Shown here one piece after another: positions 8,867-15,347 of a DNA stretch of 64,000 nucleotides. The DNA is from Anaerotruncus colihominis. Lineage in GTDB: Bacteria > Bacillota > Clostridia > Oscillospirales > Ruminococcaceae. How positions within the stretch are numbered: the first letter of the stretch is position 1; each line of letters starts with the position of its first letter. The notes under the pieces are model-generated. The model was not told the origin of the DNA. It was given only the letters and a program-made list of their open reading frames with translations, and did no database searches. The position numbers and the translations under genes are program-made. The stretch is from positions 806,001 to 870,000 of the forward strand of contig CP102255.1 in assembly GCA_025146135.1 (NCBI GenBank). Reading direction: 5' to 3'.

Positions 8867-9217
8867 ATGGCGGATGAAAAATGCATCGTAGACCCGCAGC
8901 GGGATTGCCTTGGGCTGCATAAGGCAATCGCCCTGGAAAAGCAGATGTCGGAATACCGCACCCAGGCGCGGGAAACGCACGCCGACATGTATAGACGGAT
9001 TGCGGCGCTGGAACAGTCCGGCTCTGCACAGGAGGCGCGGTATCAGGCAATCATGGATAAATTGACGGAACTGTCCGTCCGGCTTAATGAGGCAATGGCA
9101 ACTATTGCGGCGCTTAAAGAAAAACCGGCGAAACGGTGGGAGAGCATTGCCGACAAAGCGATATGGGCCGTGCTCGCGGCGGTGATCGCCTTTGTACTGG
9201 GACGGATGGGGCTGTAA
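8867..9217 (+). CDS. XhlA-like hemolysin/holin-associated protein
   Basis: 116 residues. The N-terminal ~90 residues form a hydrophilic coiled coil ('LEKQMSEYRTQ', 'RIAALEQSG', 'IMDKLTELSVRLNEAM') and the C-terminus is one membrane span (about 95-114, 'AIWAVLAAVIAFVLGRMGL'). This architecture matches the XhlA family that acts with a holin and endolysin in host lysis. It is followed at once by a holin gene and then a muramidase. The start ATG at 8867 follows GTGGGGGTG. Confidence 0.7.
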   Translation: MADEKCIVDPQRDCLGLHKAIALEKQMSEYRTQARETHADMYRRIAALEQSGSAQEARYQAIMDKLTELSVRLNEAMATIAALKEKPAKRWESIADKAIWAVLAAVIAFVLGRMGL

Positions 9218-9233
9218 GACTGGAGGAGCACAA

Positions 9234-9512
9234 ATGAAAATCAATTGGAAGGTACGCATTAAAAACCCGCTGTGGTGGGTGCAGATAGCGGCGGCGCTGG
9301 TACTGCCGGTGCTCGCATACTTCGGCCTGGCCTGGGAAGATATGACCTCTTGGGGCGCGCTGAGGGATGTGCTTCTGCGCGCGGTGCAGAATCCCGTTGT
9401 GCTGCTCGCAGCGGCGGCCAGCGTGTTTAACGCTGTGACCGACCCGACGACGGCCGGCGTTGGGGACAGCAGGCGGGCGCTTGAGTATAAGACGCCGAAT
9501 CGTGACGAATGA
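9234..9512 (+). CDS. phage holin, phi-LC3 type
   Basis: 92 residues. 'MKINWKVRIKNPLWWVQI' followed by a membrane span, the 'DMTSWGALRDVLLRAVQNPV' amphipathic stretch, a second hydrophobic segment, and the C-terminal 'DPTTAGVGDSRRALEYK..N' is the well-known signature of phi-LC3-family holins, which make membrane lesions that release or activate the endolysin. The ATG at 9234 has GGAGGAG upstream; in-frame codons further upstream overlap the XhlA-like gene and are not used. Confidence 0.92.
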   Translation: MKINWKVRIKNPLWWVQIAAALVLPVLAYFGLAWEDMTSWGALRDVLLRAVQNPVVLLAAAASVFNAVTDPTTAGVGDSRRALEYKTPNRDE

Positions 9513-9535
9513 AGTCGGTCAATGCAGATTCCAGC

Positions 9536-9564
9536 TTGTAAAAAAGGGCGGCGCATGGTAAAAT
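9536..9564 (+). promoter_or_regulatory. promoter for 23-residue toxin-like ORF
   Basis: TTGTAA (9536-9541), 17-base spacer, TAAAAT (9559-9564). It lies after the holin stop and directs transcription into the small ORF at 9627, so that gene has its own mRNA of roughly 190 bases ending at or beyond the hairpin at 9689-9733. Confidence 0.55.
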
Positions 9565-9626
9565 AATGCTGGCGCTGTCGCAAACGGCAGGCGGTTAAGT
9601 CTTGCCCCTGAAAGGGGGCGTTGCAT

Positions 9627-9698
9627 ATGGACTATGGTTGGGTCATCCTTGTGCTGATTTTGGCCACGGGTTACATAATTGCAATAAAAAAAGATTAG
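9627..9698 (+). CDS. 23-residue membrane peptide, type I toxin-like
   Basis: Encodes a 23-residue peptide with one membrane span (WVILVLILATGYIIAI) and a charged Lys/Lys/Asp end. The Shine-Dalgarno (AGGGGG, 9613-9618) is eight bases from the ATG but is paired in a small hairpin (gcccc 9604-9608 with ggggc 9615-9619), a hallmark of translationally restrained type I toxins. Its stop codon lies within the stem of a bidirectional terminator, and a convergent antisense RNA covers its 3' end. Size, topology and context resemble the BsrG/TxpA and holin-like toxin groups, but the sequence itself is not one I recognise. Lysis regulation is an alternative role. Confidence 0.6.
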   Translation: MDYGWVILVLILATGYIIAIKKD

Positions 9699-9776
9699 CC
9701 GCCCTCACCTTCACATGAAGCGGCTAATCTTTTAGCTATTCTGTAGGGGCTAACCGTCTGTCGACAGCGCCTCTTT
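9684..9776 (-). ncRNA. candidate antisense RNA (type I antitoxin)
   Basis: A convergent transcript is predicted from the consensus promoter at 9783-9811. It would start near 9776, run ~90 bases, and end at a hairpin whose minus-strand side is followed by a T run (plus-strand A run 9686-9692). It is fully complementary to the 3' end of the toxin-like mRNA, including its last codons and hairpin. Size, overlap geometry and terminator match antisense antitoxins such as RatA or SR4. Expression has not been shown. Confidence 0.6.
9689..9733. terminator. bidirectional terminator shared by toxin mRNA and antisense RNA
   Basis: Perfect 14-bp inverted repeat (aaaagattagccgc 9689-9702, gcggctaatctttt 9720-9733) with a 17-base loop. 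A/T ends on both sides allow termination in both directions. The left arm contains the stop codon of the 23-residue ORF. Confidence 0.75.
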
Positions 9777-9782
9777 GTTTTT

Positions 9783-9811
9783 ATTATATCCGTACCGGAG
9801 ATATCTGTCAA
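9783..9811 (-). promoter_or_regulatory. consensus promoter for antisense RNA
   Basis: On the minus strand, TTGACA (9806-9811), 17-base spacer, TATAAT (9783-9788): a perfect sigma-A consensus. It points away from the muramidase gene and toward the small ORF. Being much stronger than the toxin promoter (TTGTAA/TAAAAT), it fits an excess of antisense RNA. Confidence 0.8.
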
Positions 9812-9883
9812 GCCGCTGGCCTTTGGCCGGCGGCTTTTCCATCATTCACATAAGGGATTTGAATTTAACATAAATGTTTATAA

Positions 9884-9912
9884 ACTTCAATATATCGATT
9901 AAAAACTATAAT
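9884..9912 (+). promoter_or_regulatory. possible promoter of muramidase gene
   Basis: ACTTCA (9884-9889), 17 bases, TATAAT (9907-9912), in an A/T-rich stretch 28 bases before the muramidase ATG. The -35 is poor, so the call is tentative. Confidence 0.35.
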
Positions 9913-9939
9913 CATAATTACAGTTCGGAGGATTGCAAA

Positions 9940-10734
9940 ATGGGACAAGCCATAAAAGGTATTGATATTTCATCGCATCAGGGGGAAATTGATTTTGAGC
10001 GCGTGAAAGCGGACGGCGTCCGCTTTGTGATCATCAAGGCCGGGCAGGGCCTTCGGGAAATGGGGACGTTCCGTCAAAAATACCTGCCCGCAGTGCTGGC
10101 CGCGGGGCTTGACTGGGGCGCGTACTGGTGGAGCGACGCCGTGACGGCCGCCGAAGCTCAAAAGGAGGCGGCGGCATTCGTCAGGGCGCTCGACGGCCTG
10201 CGCCCGACTTATCCGGTGTATATGGACCAGGAATATGAATCTCTCTGCGGTAACGCCTGGGGAGTGGGCAAGGGAAAGCAGCTTCGCACCGACATGGCAA
10301 AGGCGTTCCTGAAGGTTCTGGAGGACGCCGGGTACTACGCGGGGCTGTACGCTTCGACAAACTGGCTGCAATACTGGGTGGACGACAAACAGCTTGAAGC
10401 ATATGACAAGTGGGTTGCGCAGTACGCCGAAAAATGCACCTACACCGGCAGTTACGGGATGTGGCAGCATCATGGGAACGCGCGGGGCTTTGTAGGGTGT
10501 GTGGACGGCATTTCCGTACCGGTGGATATCAACGCCTGCTATCGGGATTACCCGGAGATCATCCGGGCAAACCTGCTCAACGGCTGGAAAAGTGTGGACA
10601 AGCCGGATGTGCCAACCAATCCGTCTGAGGATGGGACAATTAGTGTGTCAAGGGCAAAGTTGGAGGGCCTGCGGGATGACCTGGCGGCGGCGCTCAATTC
10701 GGTTACGCGGATATTGGGGACCGACAAGATATAA
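9940..10734 (+). CDS. GH25 muramidase (phage endolysin)
   Basis: 264-residue lysozyme of glycoside hydrolase family 25, which cuts the MurNAc-GlcNAc bond in peptidoglycan for host lysis. The GH25 barrel covers residues ~1-200: 'GIDISSHQGEIDF' (catalytic Asp), 'FVIIKAGQG', 'WGAYWWSD', 'YPVYMDQEYES' (the D.E pair), 'GLYASTNWL' and 'WVAQYAE'. The last ~60 residues are a Pro/Thr linker and a short helix without a recognisable wall-binding domain. I chose the ATG at 9940 because it follows CGGAGG; upstream in-frame codons have no ribosome binding site and an A/T-rich composition. Confidence 0.93.
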   Translation: MGQAIKGIDISSHQGEIDFERVKADGVRFVIIKAGQGLREMGTFRQKYLPAVLAAGLDWGAYWWSDAVTAAEAQKEAAAFVRALDGLRPTYPVYMDQEYESLCGNAWGVGKGKQLRTDMAKAFLKVLEDAGYYAGLYASTNWLQYWVDDKQLEAYDKWVAQYAEKCTYTGSYGMWQHHGNARGFVGCVDGISVPVDINACYRDYPEIIRANLLNGWKSVDKPDVPTNPSEDGTISVSRAKLEGLRDDLAAALNSVTRILGTDKI

Positions 10735-10797
10735 TAATCTAATGATGCAATTACTTTACGCAAGTTTTTTCATTCAATATGTTTTTATGTTTAGAGC

Positions 10798-10840
10798 AAA
10801 AGCCCCCCTTGCAGGAATCGTTCCTGCAAGGGGGGCTTTT
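10798..10840 (+). terminator. strong rho-independent terminator after muramidase
   Basis: Perfect 20-bp stem (10798-10817 with 10821-10840) with a TCG loop and T-rich right arm end. It closes the phage late region. The 120 bases after it (10841-10960) hold nothing I can assign. Confidence 0.85.
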
Positions 10841-10960
10841 GGTATTTTTACGGCTTCGTTCTAGAGGGCTTTTTAGAACGTTTTTGAGCGTGGGGGCGTC
10901 TACCCTCCCATGGCGCAAAGTATCCGTTGCAACTCAAGTATGGGGCCATCAGGGGCATTT

Positions 10961-11284
10961 CTAACCGTTTGCCACAATCTCCACTGCGGCAATCTCCACC
11001 AGATCGTCACGAACGGCGCCGACATTCAGCGTTGAGCCGACGCGATAGTAGGCCAGAATTTCTTCATCTGTGCCATTGATGCGCGTGGTGATGGTGTTCC
11101 TGTCGGCCAGCGTTACGCGGACCAGCCTGGGACCACCTTCGGGCGGCTTGCTGTCCACCGCCCAGCCCGATTCCTCTAGATCGTAGAAGCTGTTCCAGTT
11201 AGATTCCTTTCTGCCCTCGTAACCTCCGGGGCGGTCAATGCGAAGTAATGCGAAGCTGACGCCCTTATCACTCTTGGCTCTCAA
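10961..11284 (-). CDS. hypothetical accessory protein
   Basis: About 107 residues, not recognised. It is rich in charged residues, with 'SGWAVDSKPPEGGPRLVRVTLADRN' in the middle and a beta-rich end. I prefer the TTG at 11284, which has GGGGAGG nine bases upstream, over an in-frame TTG at 11314 that has no ribosome binding site. It overlaps the upstream gene's stop by 17 bases, suggesting translational coupling in a small operon led by the promoter at 12170-12198. Confidence 0.5.
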   Translation of the reverse strand: MRAKSDKGVSFALLRIDRPGGYEGRKESNWNSFYDLEESGWAVDSKPPEGGPRLVRVTLADRNTITTRINGTDEEILAYYRVGSTLNVGAVRDDLVEIAAVEIVANG

Positions 11285-11486
11285 AGTACTCTTCCTCCCC
11301 GTAATCTTCCTCAAAGCGACTCTCGGTGACGCCGCCGTAGGTGTAGCCGCTGTCGAAACTCAGGTAAACAGGCGTGTCCTCGTCATAATTTCCAAGGAAA
11401 TCCATCAGTTCGCCGACCGTCATGGTTTTCTTTATTTGGTCGATTCCATATCCCTCGCGAAAGGTAGAATAAATCAGCTTTTCCAT
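11268..11486 (-). CDS. small conserved accessory protein
   Basis: 72 residues. The core 'TVGELMDFLGNYDEDTPVYLSFDSGYTYGGV' belongs to a small protein type common on phages and integrative elements of gut Firmicutes, function unknown. The C-terminus is very acidic. GGAGCG lies upstream of the ATG. It is second-last in the four-gene minus-strand operon from 12119 to 10961. Confidence 0.6.
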   Translation of the reverse strand: MEKLIYSTFREGYGIDQIKKTMTVGELMDFLGNYDEDTPVYLSFDSGYTYGGVTESRFEEDYGEEEYFESQE

Positions 11487-11499
11487 AGTGCGCTCCTTT

Positions 11500-11874
11500 T
11501 CAATTTTCGGTCGTCAGACGGATAAAAGATGCGGCATAGTTACAAATGCGCGTGGGATGGAGCTGATCGTCGATGTATGCGCGGTGATAATTGGCGTAGA
11601 CACAGTTTGTCCATCGCTTCAGCACTTCCAATGCCCACGGAAGCCCCCATCCATCAAGGCGTTCTCTACGTTCATAGAGAGTGACCGCAATACAGATTGC
11701 CACGGTCGCGCGCCCATGATTTTTTACGCACTCGTCAAAATTGGCGCCAACGCCAATTAAGGAAAGAGCGTCCTTTGCAGCTTCTAGCCGTTTGAGAAAA
11801 GAAAACCTCGCCTCCCGGCTGCCATCGCCATTTATGGCCTTAATTTCACGCGTAAGTGTGTGGTCGAGTTTCAT
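11500..11874 (-). CDS. hypothetical accessory protein
   Basis: 124 residues, not recognised. Predicted mostly helical with several aromatic residues near the C-terminus ('LKRWTNCVYANYHRAYIDD'). GGAGG precedes the ATG. It lies in the same minus-strand operon as the neighbouring small genes. No catalytic motif is visible. Confidence 0.55.
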   Translation of the reverse strand: MKLDHTLTREIKAINGDGSREARFSFLKRLEAAKDALSLIGVGANFDECVKNHGRATVAICIAVTLYERRERLDGWGLPWALEVLKRWTNCVYANYHRAYIDDQLHPTRICNYAASFIRLTTEN

Positions 11875-11999
11875 TTTGTGTGCCTCCTTGATTTTTTTGC
11901 CTTACTCTGCTATCATGGAGGCGGCCGGGGTAAGGCTCCCGGCTCACCTGACTTGGTGGAGAGTAGCGGCGTTCTTTGCGGGGCGGCCGCTATTCTTTT

Positions 12000-12119
12000 T
12001 TACTCGTCTTTGAGTATCCGCTTTACCGACTCTCGAAGTTCCTCAATCGTGTGGCACTTCTCAATCAGTTCAAGGATTGCTCTCAGCAGATACTCGCTGA
12101 CGTTTGCCATCTTGTCCAT
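12000..12119 (-). CDS. 39-residue helical protein
   Basis: Short gene with GAGGTG upstream of the ATG, first after the consensus promoter at 12170-12198. The 39 residues (MDKMANVSEYLLRAILELIE...) form one amphipathic helix followed by a Lys/Arg-rich helix. No family recognised; it could be a small regulator or a partner of the divergently encoded HTH proteins. Between it and the 11500-11874 gene is a GC-rich stretch (11910-11990) with imperfect hairpins and no gene. Confidence 0.5.
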   Translation of the reverse strand: MDKMANVSEYLLRAILELIEKCHTIEELRESVKRILKDE

Positions 12120-12169
12120 TCACCTCACTCCCTTCTGTAAGAGGTTTTGTACCTCTGCCTTACACTCAT

Positions 12170-12198
12170 ATTATAAACCATTCGGTTTAATTTGTCAA
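12170..12198 (-). promoter_or_regulatory. consensus promoter, minus strand
   Basis: On the minus strand, TTGACA (12193-12198), 17 bases, TATAAT (12170-12175). The spacer holds a small inverted repeat (aaacc-gaat-ggttt). It shares the start TTGACAAATTRAACYRAAT with the divergent promoter at 12241-12269, which suggests a common regulator. Confidence 0.8.
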
Positions 12199-12240
12199 CC
12201 CTTTATTTTAACTTTTTGGATTATTTTTTAAAATTTTTAT

Positions 12241-12269
12241 TTGACAAATTGAACTAAATAGAATATAAT
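12241..12269 (+). promoter_or_regulatory. consensus promoter, plus strand
   Basis: TTGACA (12241-12246), 17 bases, TATAAT (12264-12269), 20 bases before the HTH gene at 12290. The -35 and first part of the spacer repeat those of the divergent promoter at 12170-12198. Confidence 0.8.
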
Positions 12270-12289
12270 CGTAGCATGGAGGTGATGGC

Positions 12290-12499
12290 ATGACCGTAAG
12301 ACAACTCGTAGAGATGGCGGTTGCCTACGCCGGGATCTCAAATGCCGAATTAGCAAGGCGGCTTGGGTGGTCCCAGCAGCTCTTGAATAAAAGGATGAAT
12401 ACCGGGAAGTTCAGCATGGAAGATTGGGAGAATGTTGCTAAAGCCTTGGGTGCGAAAGCGAAAATCTGCTTTGTGTTCCCAGATGGCAAGGAGGTCTGA
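12290..12499 (+). CDS. XRE-type HTH regulator, short
   Basis: 69-residue Cro/C1-type DNA-binding protein. 'LVEMAVAYAGISNAELARRLGWSQQLLNKRMNTGKFSMEDW' is the helix-turn-helix region; the 'QQLLNKR' turn is common in phage and element Cro-like proteins. It is probably the regulator of the divergent promoter pair directly upstream. GGAGGTG precedes the ATG. The next HTH gene follows after two bases, so they form an operon. Confidence 0.82.
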   Translation: MTVRQLVEMAVAYAGISNAELARRLGWSQQLLNKRMNTGKFSMEDWENVAKALGAKAKICFVFPDGKEV

Positions 12500-12501
12500 A
12501 A

Positions 12502-12765
12502 ATGTATCAAGACATTGAGAAAGAAGGCATTCGTCGCACTATCATTTCCTTCGACCCGTTCCTGAAGCGGCCTGATGTAATCGGTCTGACTGATGCACAG
12601 GTCGGGAAGAAGTACGAACTTGCCACGCAGACCGTTAAGGCCATGCGCCGCCATTTGGATGTGCCGTATGACACCATCCAGAAGTTGTGCCACTTGCTGG
12701 AATGCCAGCCGGGGGACATCATGGATGCGACCACCGTCTACACGATACCGGTAAAAGGTGAATAA
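12502..12765 (+). CDS. HTH regulator (XRE, HTH_26-like)
   Basis: 87 residues. The 'YELATQTVKAMRRHLDVPYDTIQKLCHLLECQPGDIMD' segment is an XRE-type helix-turn-helix of the YozG/HTH_26 group, which usually ends 'L.C.PGDI.....'. The ~35-residue N-terminal extension lacks a recognisable domain. It follows the Cro-like gene by two bases, with AAGGAGG upstream of the ATG, and is followed by a terminator. Confidence 0.78.
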   Translation: MYQDIEKEGIRRTIISFDPFLKRPDVIGLTDAQVGKKYELATQTVKAMRRHLDVPYDTIQKLCHLLECQPGDIMDATTVYTIPVKGE

Positions 12766-12771
12766 GCTAAA

Positions 12772-12803
12772 AGAGAGTGCAGAGCCGTAGCCTTGCACTC
12801 TCT
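12772..12803. terminator. terminator between convergent genes
   Basis: Ten-base stem (agagagtgca 12772-12781, tgcactctct 12794-12803) followed by a T-rich run on the plus strand. It ends the plus-strand HTH operon, and its A-rich left flank may let it also end the convergent gene at 12823. Confidence 0.65.
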
Positions 12804-12822
12804 CTCTTTGATAAGCTGGTCA

Positions 12823-13074
12823 TCATTTATGTACCTTGTTCCCGGCCCTTGTGTTCTCTATCTTTGGAACGCTGTTGGGGATACGGATGATTATCTCGTC
12901 CAGCTCGCACCCAAGCGCTTCGCATATCAGATCGAGATGTTCAAGGCTGACCCGTTCGGCAAACTCGTGATAGAGTTCTCCAATCGTGTTAGGTCTGATT
13001 CCGGTAGCCCTTGCAAGATCTGCCTGCGTCCACCTCTGCTCGCCAAGCCGTGTGGACAGTAAAATCCTAATCAT
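12823..13074 (-). CDS. HTH regulator (XRE, HTH_26-like)
   Basis: About 83 residues: 'RLGEQRWTQADLARATGIRPNTIGELYHEF' is a clear XRE helix-turn-helix, and 'LDLICEALGCELDEII' is the usual end of the HTH_26 group. The ATG at 13074 has AGGAG seven bases upstream; a TTG two codons earlier is possible. A perfect inverted repeat lies just upstream (13094-13119), the likely autoregulatory operator. Confidence 0.8.
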   Translation of the reverse strand: MIRILLSTRLGEQRWTQADLARATGIRPNTIGELYHEFAERVSLEHLDLICEALGCELDEIIIRIPNSVPKIENTRAGNKVHK

Positions 13075-13093
13075 AGCCAAGCTCCTTTTTATT

Positions 13094-13119
13094 AGATTCT
13101 AACAATTATTTTAGAATCT
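13094..13119. promoter_or_regulatory. palindromic operator candidate
   Basis: AGATTCTAA (13094-13102), 8 bases, TTAGAATCT (13111-13119), a perfect 9-bp inverted repeat 20 bases upstream of the XRE gene start. It has the size and spacing of an XRE dimer site. Confidence 0.55.
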
Positions 13120-13169
13120 TGCTGGTCTTTGGTAGGAAATAACCATTTTCGTTATAGTATTTTATGTAA

Positions 13170-13214
13170 AAAAAAGTCTATTATACAGATTTTTACTGTA
13201 TAATAGACTTTTTT
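13170..13214. terminator. bidirectional terminator-like hairpin
   Basis: Perfect 19-bp inverted repeat (13170-13188 and 13196-13214), A-rich at its left end and T-rich at its right, so it can terminate transcription from either side. It lies between the XRE gene promoter region and the terminator of the tRNA-like unit. Confidence 0.7.
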
Positions 13215-13237
13215 ATTATTTAAATTGTAAGTGGATA

Positions 13238-13434
13238 AACCAAAACGAACACTCCGCCAAGCATGTAAACGACTGGCGCAGTGTTCGTCTGGCTCTCTTT
13301 TGGTGGAGACGAAGGGGATCGAACCCTCTACCTCTTGAATGCCATTCAAGCGCTCTCCCGAACCATCGGGTATGCACCCCCTGATGGCTTGGGAAAGGAC
13401 TTGAATATCCCGCCCCGGCAATTGATGAGAGACA
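13238..13434 (-). ncRNA. candidate stand-alone tRNA-like small RNA
   Basis: A predicted transcript of about 197 bases from the promoter at 13441-13469 to a terminator whose 14-bp stem (13246-13259 with 13274-13287, one mismatch) is followed by a T-rich run on the minus strand. It carries a ~52-base leader, then the tRNA-Ala-like element (13301-13381) with encoded CCA. No open reading frame of note lies in it. The leader and the 5' end of the element can pair (CCATC/GATGG enclosing GGGT/ACCC), an alternative fold that would compete with tRNA folding. Confidence 0.5.
13301..13381 (-). tRNA. tRNA-Ala(GGC)-like element with aberrant D arm
   Basis: The 3' two-thirds match bacterial tRNA-Ala closely: anticodon stem CTTGA/TCAAG with loop ATGGCAT (anticodon GGC), a 5-base variable loop, T arm GAGGG-TTCGATC-CCCTT, acceptor strand CGTCTCC, discriminator A and encoded CCA. 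A 5' acceptor GGGGGTG (13375-13381) pairs with three G-T wobbles. The D region is 24 bases instead of ~19 and has no canonical D stem; it forms another small hairpin (CCCGA/TCGGG). It may be an altered tRNA, a pseudo-tRNA, or one end of an integration site in a tRNA gene. Confidence 0.5.
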
Positions 13435-13440
13435 AATTGC

Positions 13441-13469
13441 AGTATAGCATGGAAGGTATATGTTGTCAA
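13441..13469 (-). promoter_or_regulatory. promoter of tRNA-like unit
   Basis: On the minus strand, TTGACA (13464-13469), 17 bases, TATACT (13441-13446). A strong stable-RNA-type promoter directed at the tRNA-like element, starting near 13434. Confidence 0.75.
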
Positions 13470-13527
13470 CTGGCCATATCAAACTTTGATATGTACCCCT
13501 CGCCGTGGTCGTGGCGAGGGTGAGAGC

Positions 13528-15156
13528 TTATTGCGCCATGGGCAGTTCATAGGTAGCGCATTCGTTGATGCTGTCGATACCATTCAGGAACTGCTCCACA
13601 TTAATGTTGAATTCAATCTTGACCCTATAGTCCCGGAACACCGAAACCTTCTTGATGATGTAGCCGCAGATCATTTTCTTGACCTCCATCGGGCTTTCAT
13701 CGAAAATCTTGGACCAGGACACGATCCGGTTGAACTCGGCCTTCATCTCCTCGATCTTAGAGTTTCCATCATTCAGTTCCTCGGTAAGGGTCGTGATTCG
13801 TTCACTGGTGGACAGTACCTTCTGTCGGGTATCCTCCAGCATTTCAGTCAGCACATCTTGCGGCAGGGCGCTTTTCCCTTGAATCGCTTTCAGCACCTCG
13901 GCCTTGAGGGATTCATATTCCTTATTGGCCTTGGTGTTTTCGGCTCTGGCCCGCTGCAATTCCGAGCGTATCATTGCCATCTGCTTTTGAACCGCACTTC
14001 CCACAATCATGTCGTTGGAAGCTCCCTGCATCTTGTCGAAGACCTGATGCAGCACCTCAGTGACGATCCCGTCCAGAATGTGCATTGTGTATCCAGTCTG
14101 TCCTGTACATTCCTGACGGCGCCGGGTCTTGTTGTAGCATACATAGCGAATACGTTTTTTATGGACCGGCGTCCCATCCGCGAGGCGGGTGGTTGTCCCG
14201 TTGGTAGTGAGCACCAGCCGGCCTCCACAGTGGCCGCAGAAGATGTTCCCGGAAAGCAGGGATTGGCCTGTGGTATTCAGCGGTACTGTACGCCGCTCTT
14301 TCCGCTCATTGGTCCGCTCCAGCATCAGTTTCTGCGCCAGATCGAATTGGTCTGGGGCGATGATCTGGAGGGCCTCAAAGGGACCGGCATAGGTTTCTCC
14401 GCTCCGAAGGATTCCCTTGTAGAGCGGGTTGTGCAGGATGCCCCCCACACTGGCGTCGTGCCAGTTTTGTCCCTTCCGGTTTTTGATCCCGTGGTCGTTG
14501 AGGAAGTTGGCAAGGCGCCATCTGCCGTAACCGGACGAAATGCAGAGGTCAAACATCATCCGGACGACTCTGGCCTCGTCCTCATCAATGACCAGCATGT
14601 ACACCTCATGTTTGCGCTTGTTGAGGATGCCGCTCTTTTCCAGCCGGTACCCGTATGGTGCGTTTCCACCGCGGAACCGGCCTTCCTCTACCATCTGGCC
14701 AAGGGCCGTTTTGGTGCGCATCGAAGTTTTCTGGCTCTCTCCATCGGCCTGCCAGAAACGGATGTAGTTGGTCAGGCGGTCCGTGTGGGACTCAAACCGC
14801 TGCTCTCCTTCCTGTACGCTCCAGACGCGGACGCCCTTTTTAGTAAACCACTCCACAACGAAGGGTGTTTCATCTGACTTGCGGCCCAGTCGGTCGAACA
14901 TGAAAACAAGCAGAATATCGAACTTGCCCTGCTCTGCATACTTCTTGATGAGCTGCAGTTTATCACGGTCATCGGCGCTGACTTTATAACCGGATACGCC
15001 AGTTTCCTGCTCCTCGCCCACGATGACCCAGCCCATTTTCGCCGCAAAATCGTGGCAGGCTTTTCTCTGCATAGGGATGTCTGCCTGGTTGTTTTCATCG
15101 TGATCGACCTGCTTGTTGGTGGAAACTCTGTATAAACAATAAACTCTTTCAGCCAT
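13528..15156 (-). CDS. large serine recombinase
   Basis: 542-residue site-specific recombinase of the large serine family, which excises and integrates mobile elements. The catalytic domain begins 'AERVYCLYRVSTNKQ' (nucleophilic Ser in YRVS) and has 'SGYKVSADDRDKL' and 'LLVFMFDRLGR'. The recombinase domain covers ~150-290 ('NAPYGYRL', 'NPLYKGI'), followed by a zinc ribbon (~305-360, 'CGHCGGRL' and C.....C) and a coiled coil (~390-470). I chose the ATG at 15156; an in-frame start 14 codons upstream lacks a ribosome binding site. Length is typical for intact TnpX/CisA-like enzymes. Confidence 0.92.
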   Translation of the reverse strand: MAERVYCLYRVSTNKQVDHDENNQADIPMQRKACHDFAAKMGWVIVGEEQETGVSGYKVSADDRDKLQLIKKYAEQGKFDILLVFMFDRLGRKSDETPFVVEWFTKKGVRVWSVQEGEQRFESHTDRLTNYIRFWQADGESQKTSMRTKTALGQMVEEGRFRGGNAPYGYRLEKSGILNKRKHEVYMLVIDEDEARVVRMMFDLCISSGYGRWRLANFLNDHGIKNRKGQNWHDASVGGILHNPLYKGILRSGETYAGPFEALQIIAPDQFDLAQKLMLERTNERKERRTVPLNTTGQSLLSGNIFCGHCGGRLVLTTNGTTTRLADGTPVHKKRIRYVCYNKTRRRQECTGQTGYTMHILDGIVTEVLHQVFDKMQGASNDMIVGSAVQKQMAMIRSELQRARAENTKANKEYESLKAEVLKAIQGKSALPQDVLTEMLEDTRQKVLSTSERITTLTEELNDGNSKIEEMKAEFNRIVSWSKIFDESPMEVKKMICGYIIKKVSVFRDYRVKIEFNINVEQFLNGIDSINECATYELPMAQ

Positions 15157-15347
15157 TGATATCCGTCCTCTCATGTTTTTGTGTGAGAGGGCGGACACCC
15201 AATCGTTCTATTCGATTATCAAGGTTCCCGGCTTTTGCCATACCCATTATCTCACACTACGGCCAGAATAGCCAGGGGAATTGATAATCTTTTTGGAGGT
15301 AAATCTGCAGTAAATAGGCTGGTGTGTTAGGTTATCCTGTACTTTGC

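Noticed and set aside
10945..10955. GCCATCAGGGG shared with minus strand at 13378-13388, as a possible attachment core
   Set aside because: Only 11 bases long and not flanked by further similarity; chance match is plausible, so I do not call it an att repeat.
13301..13381. Normal functional tRNA-Ala gene
   Set aside because: The D region is five bases too long and has no canonical D stem; I keep it as tRNA-like only.
13486..14877. A 463-codon open frame on the plus strand
   Set aside because: It is antisense to the clear serine recombinase, has no ribosome binding site, and its translation is low-complexity and unlike any protein. It is a by-product of the recombinase codon use.
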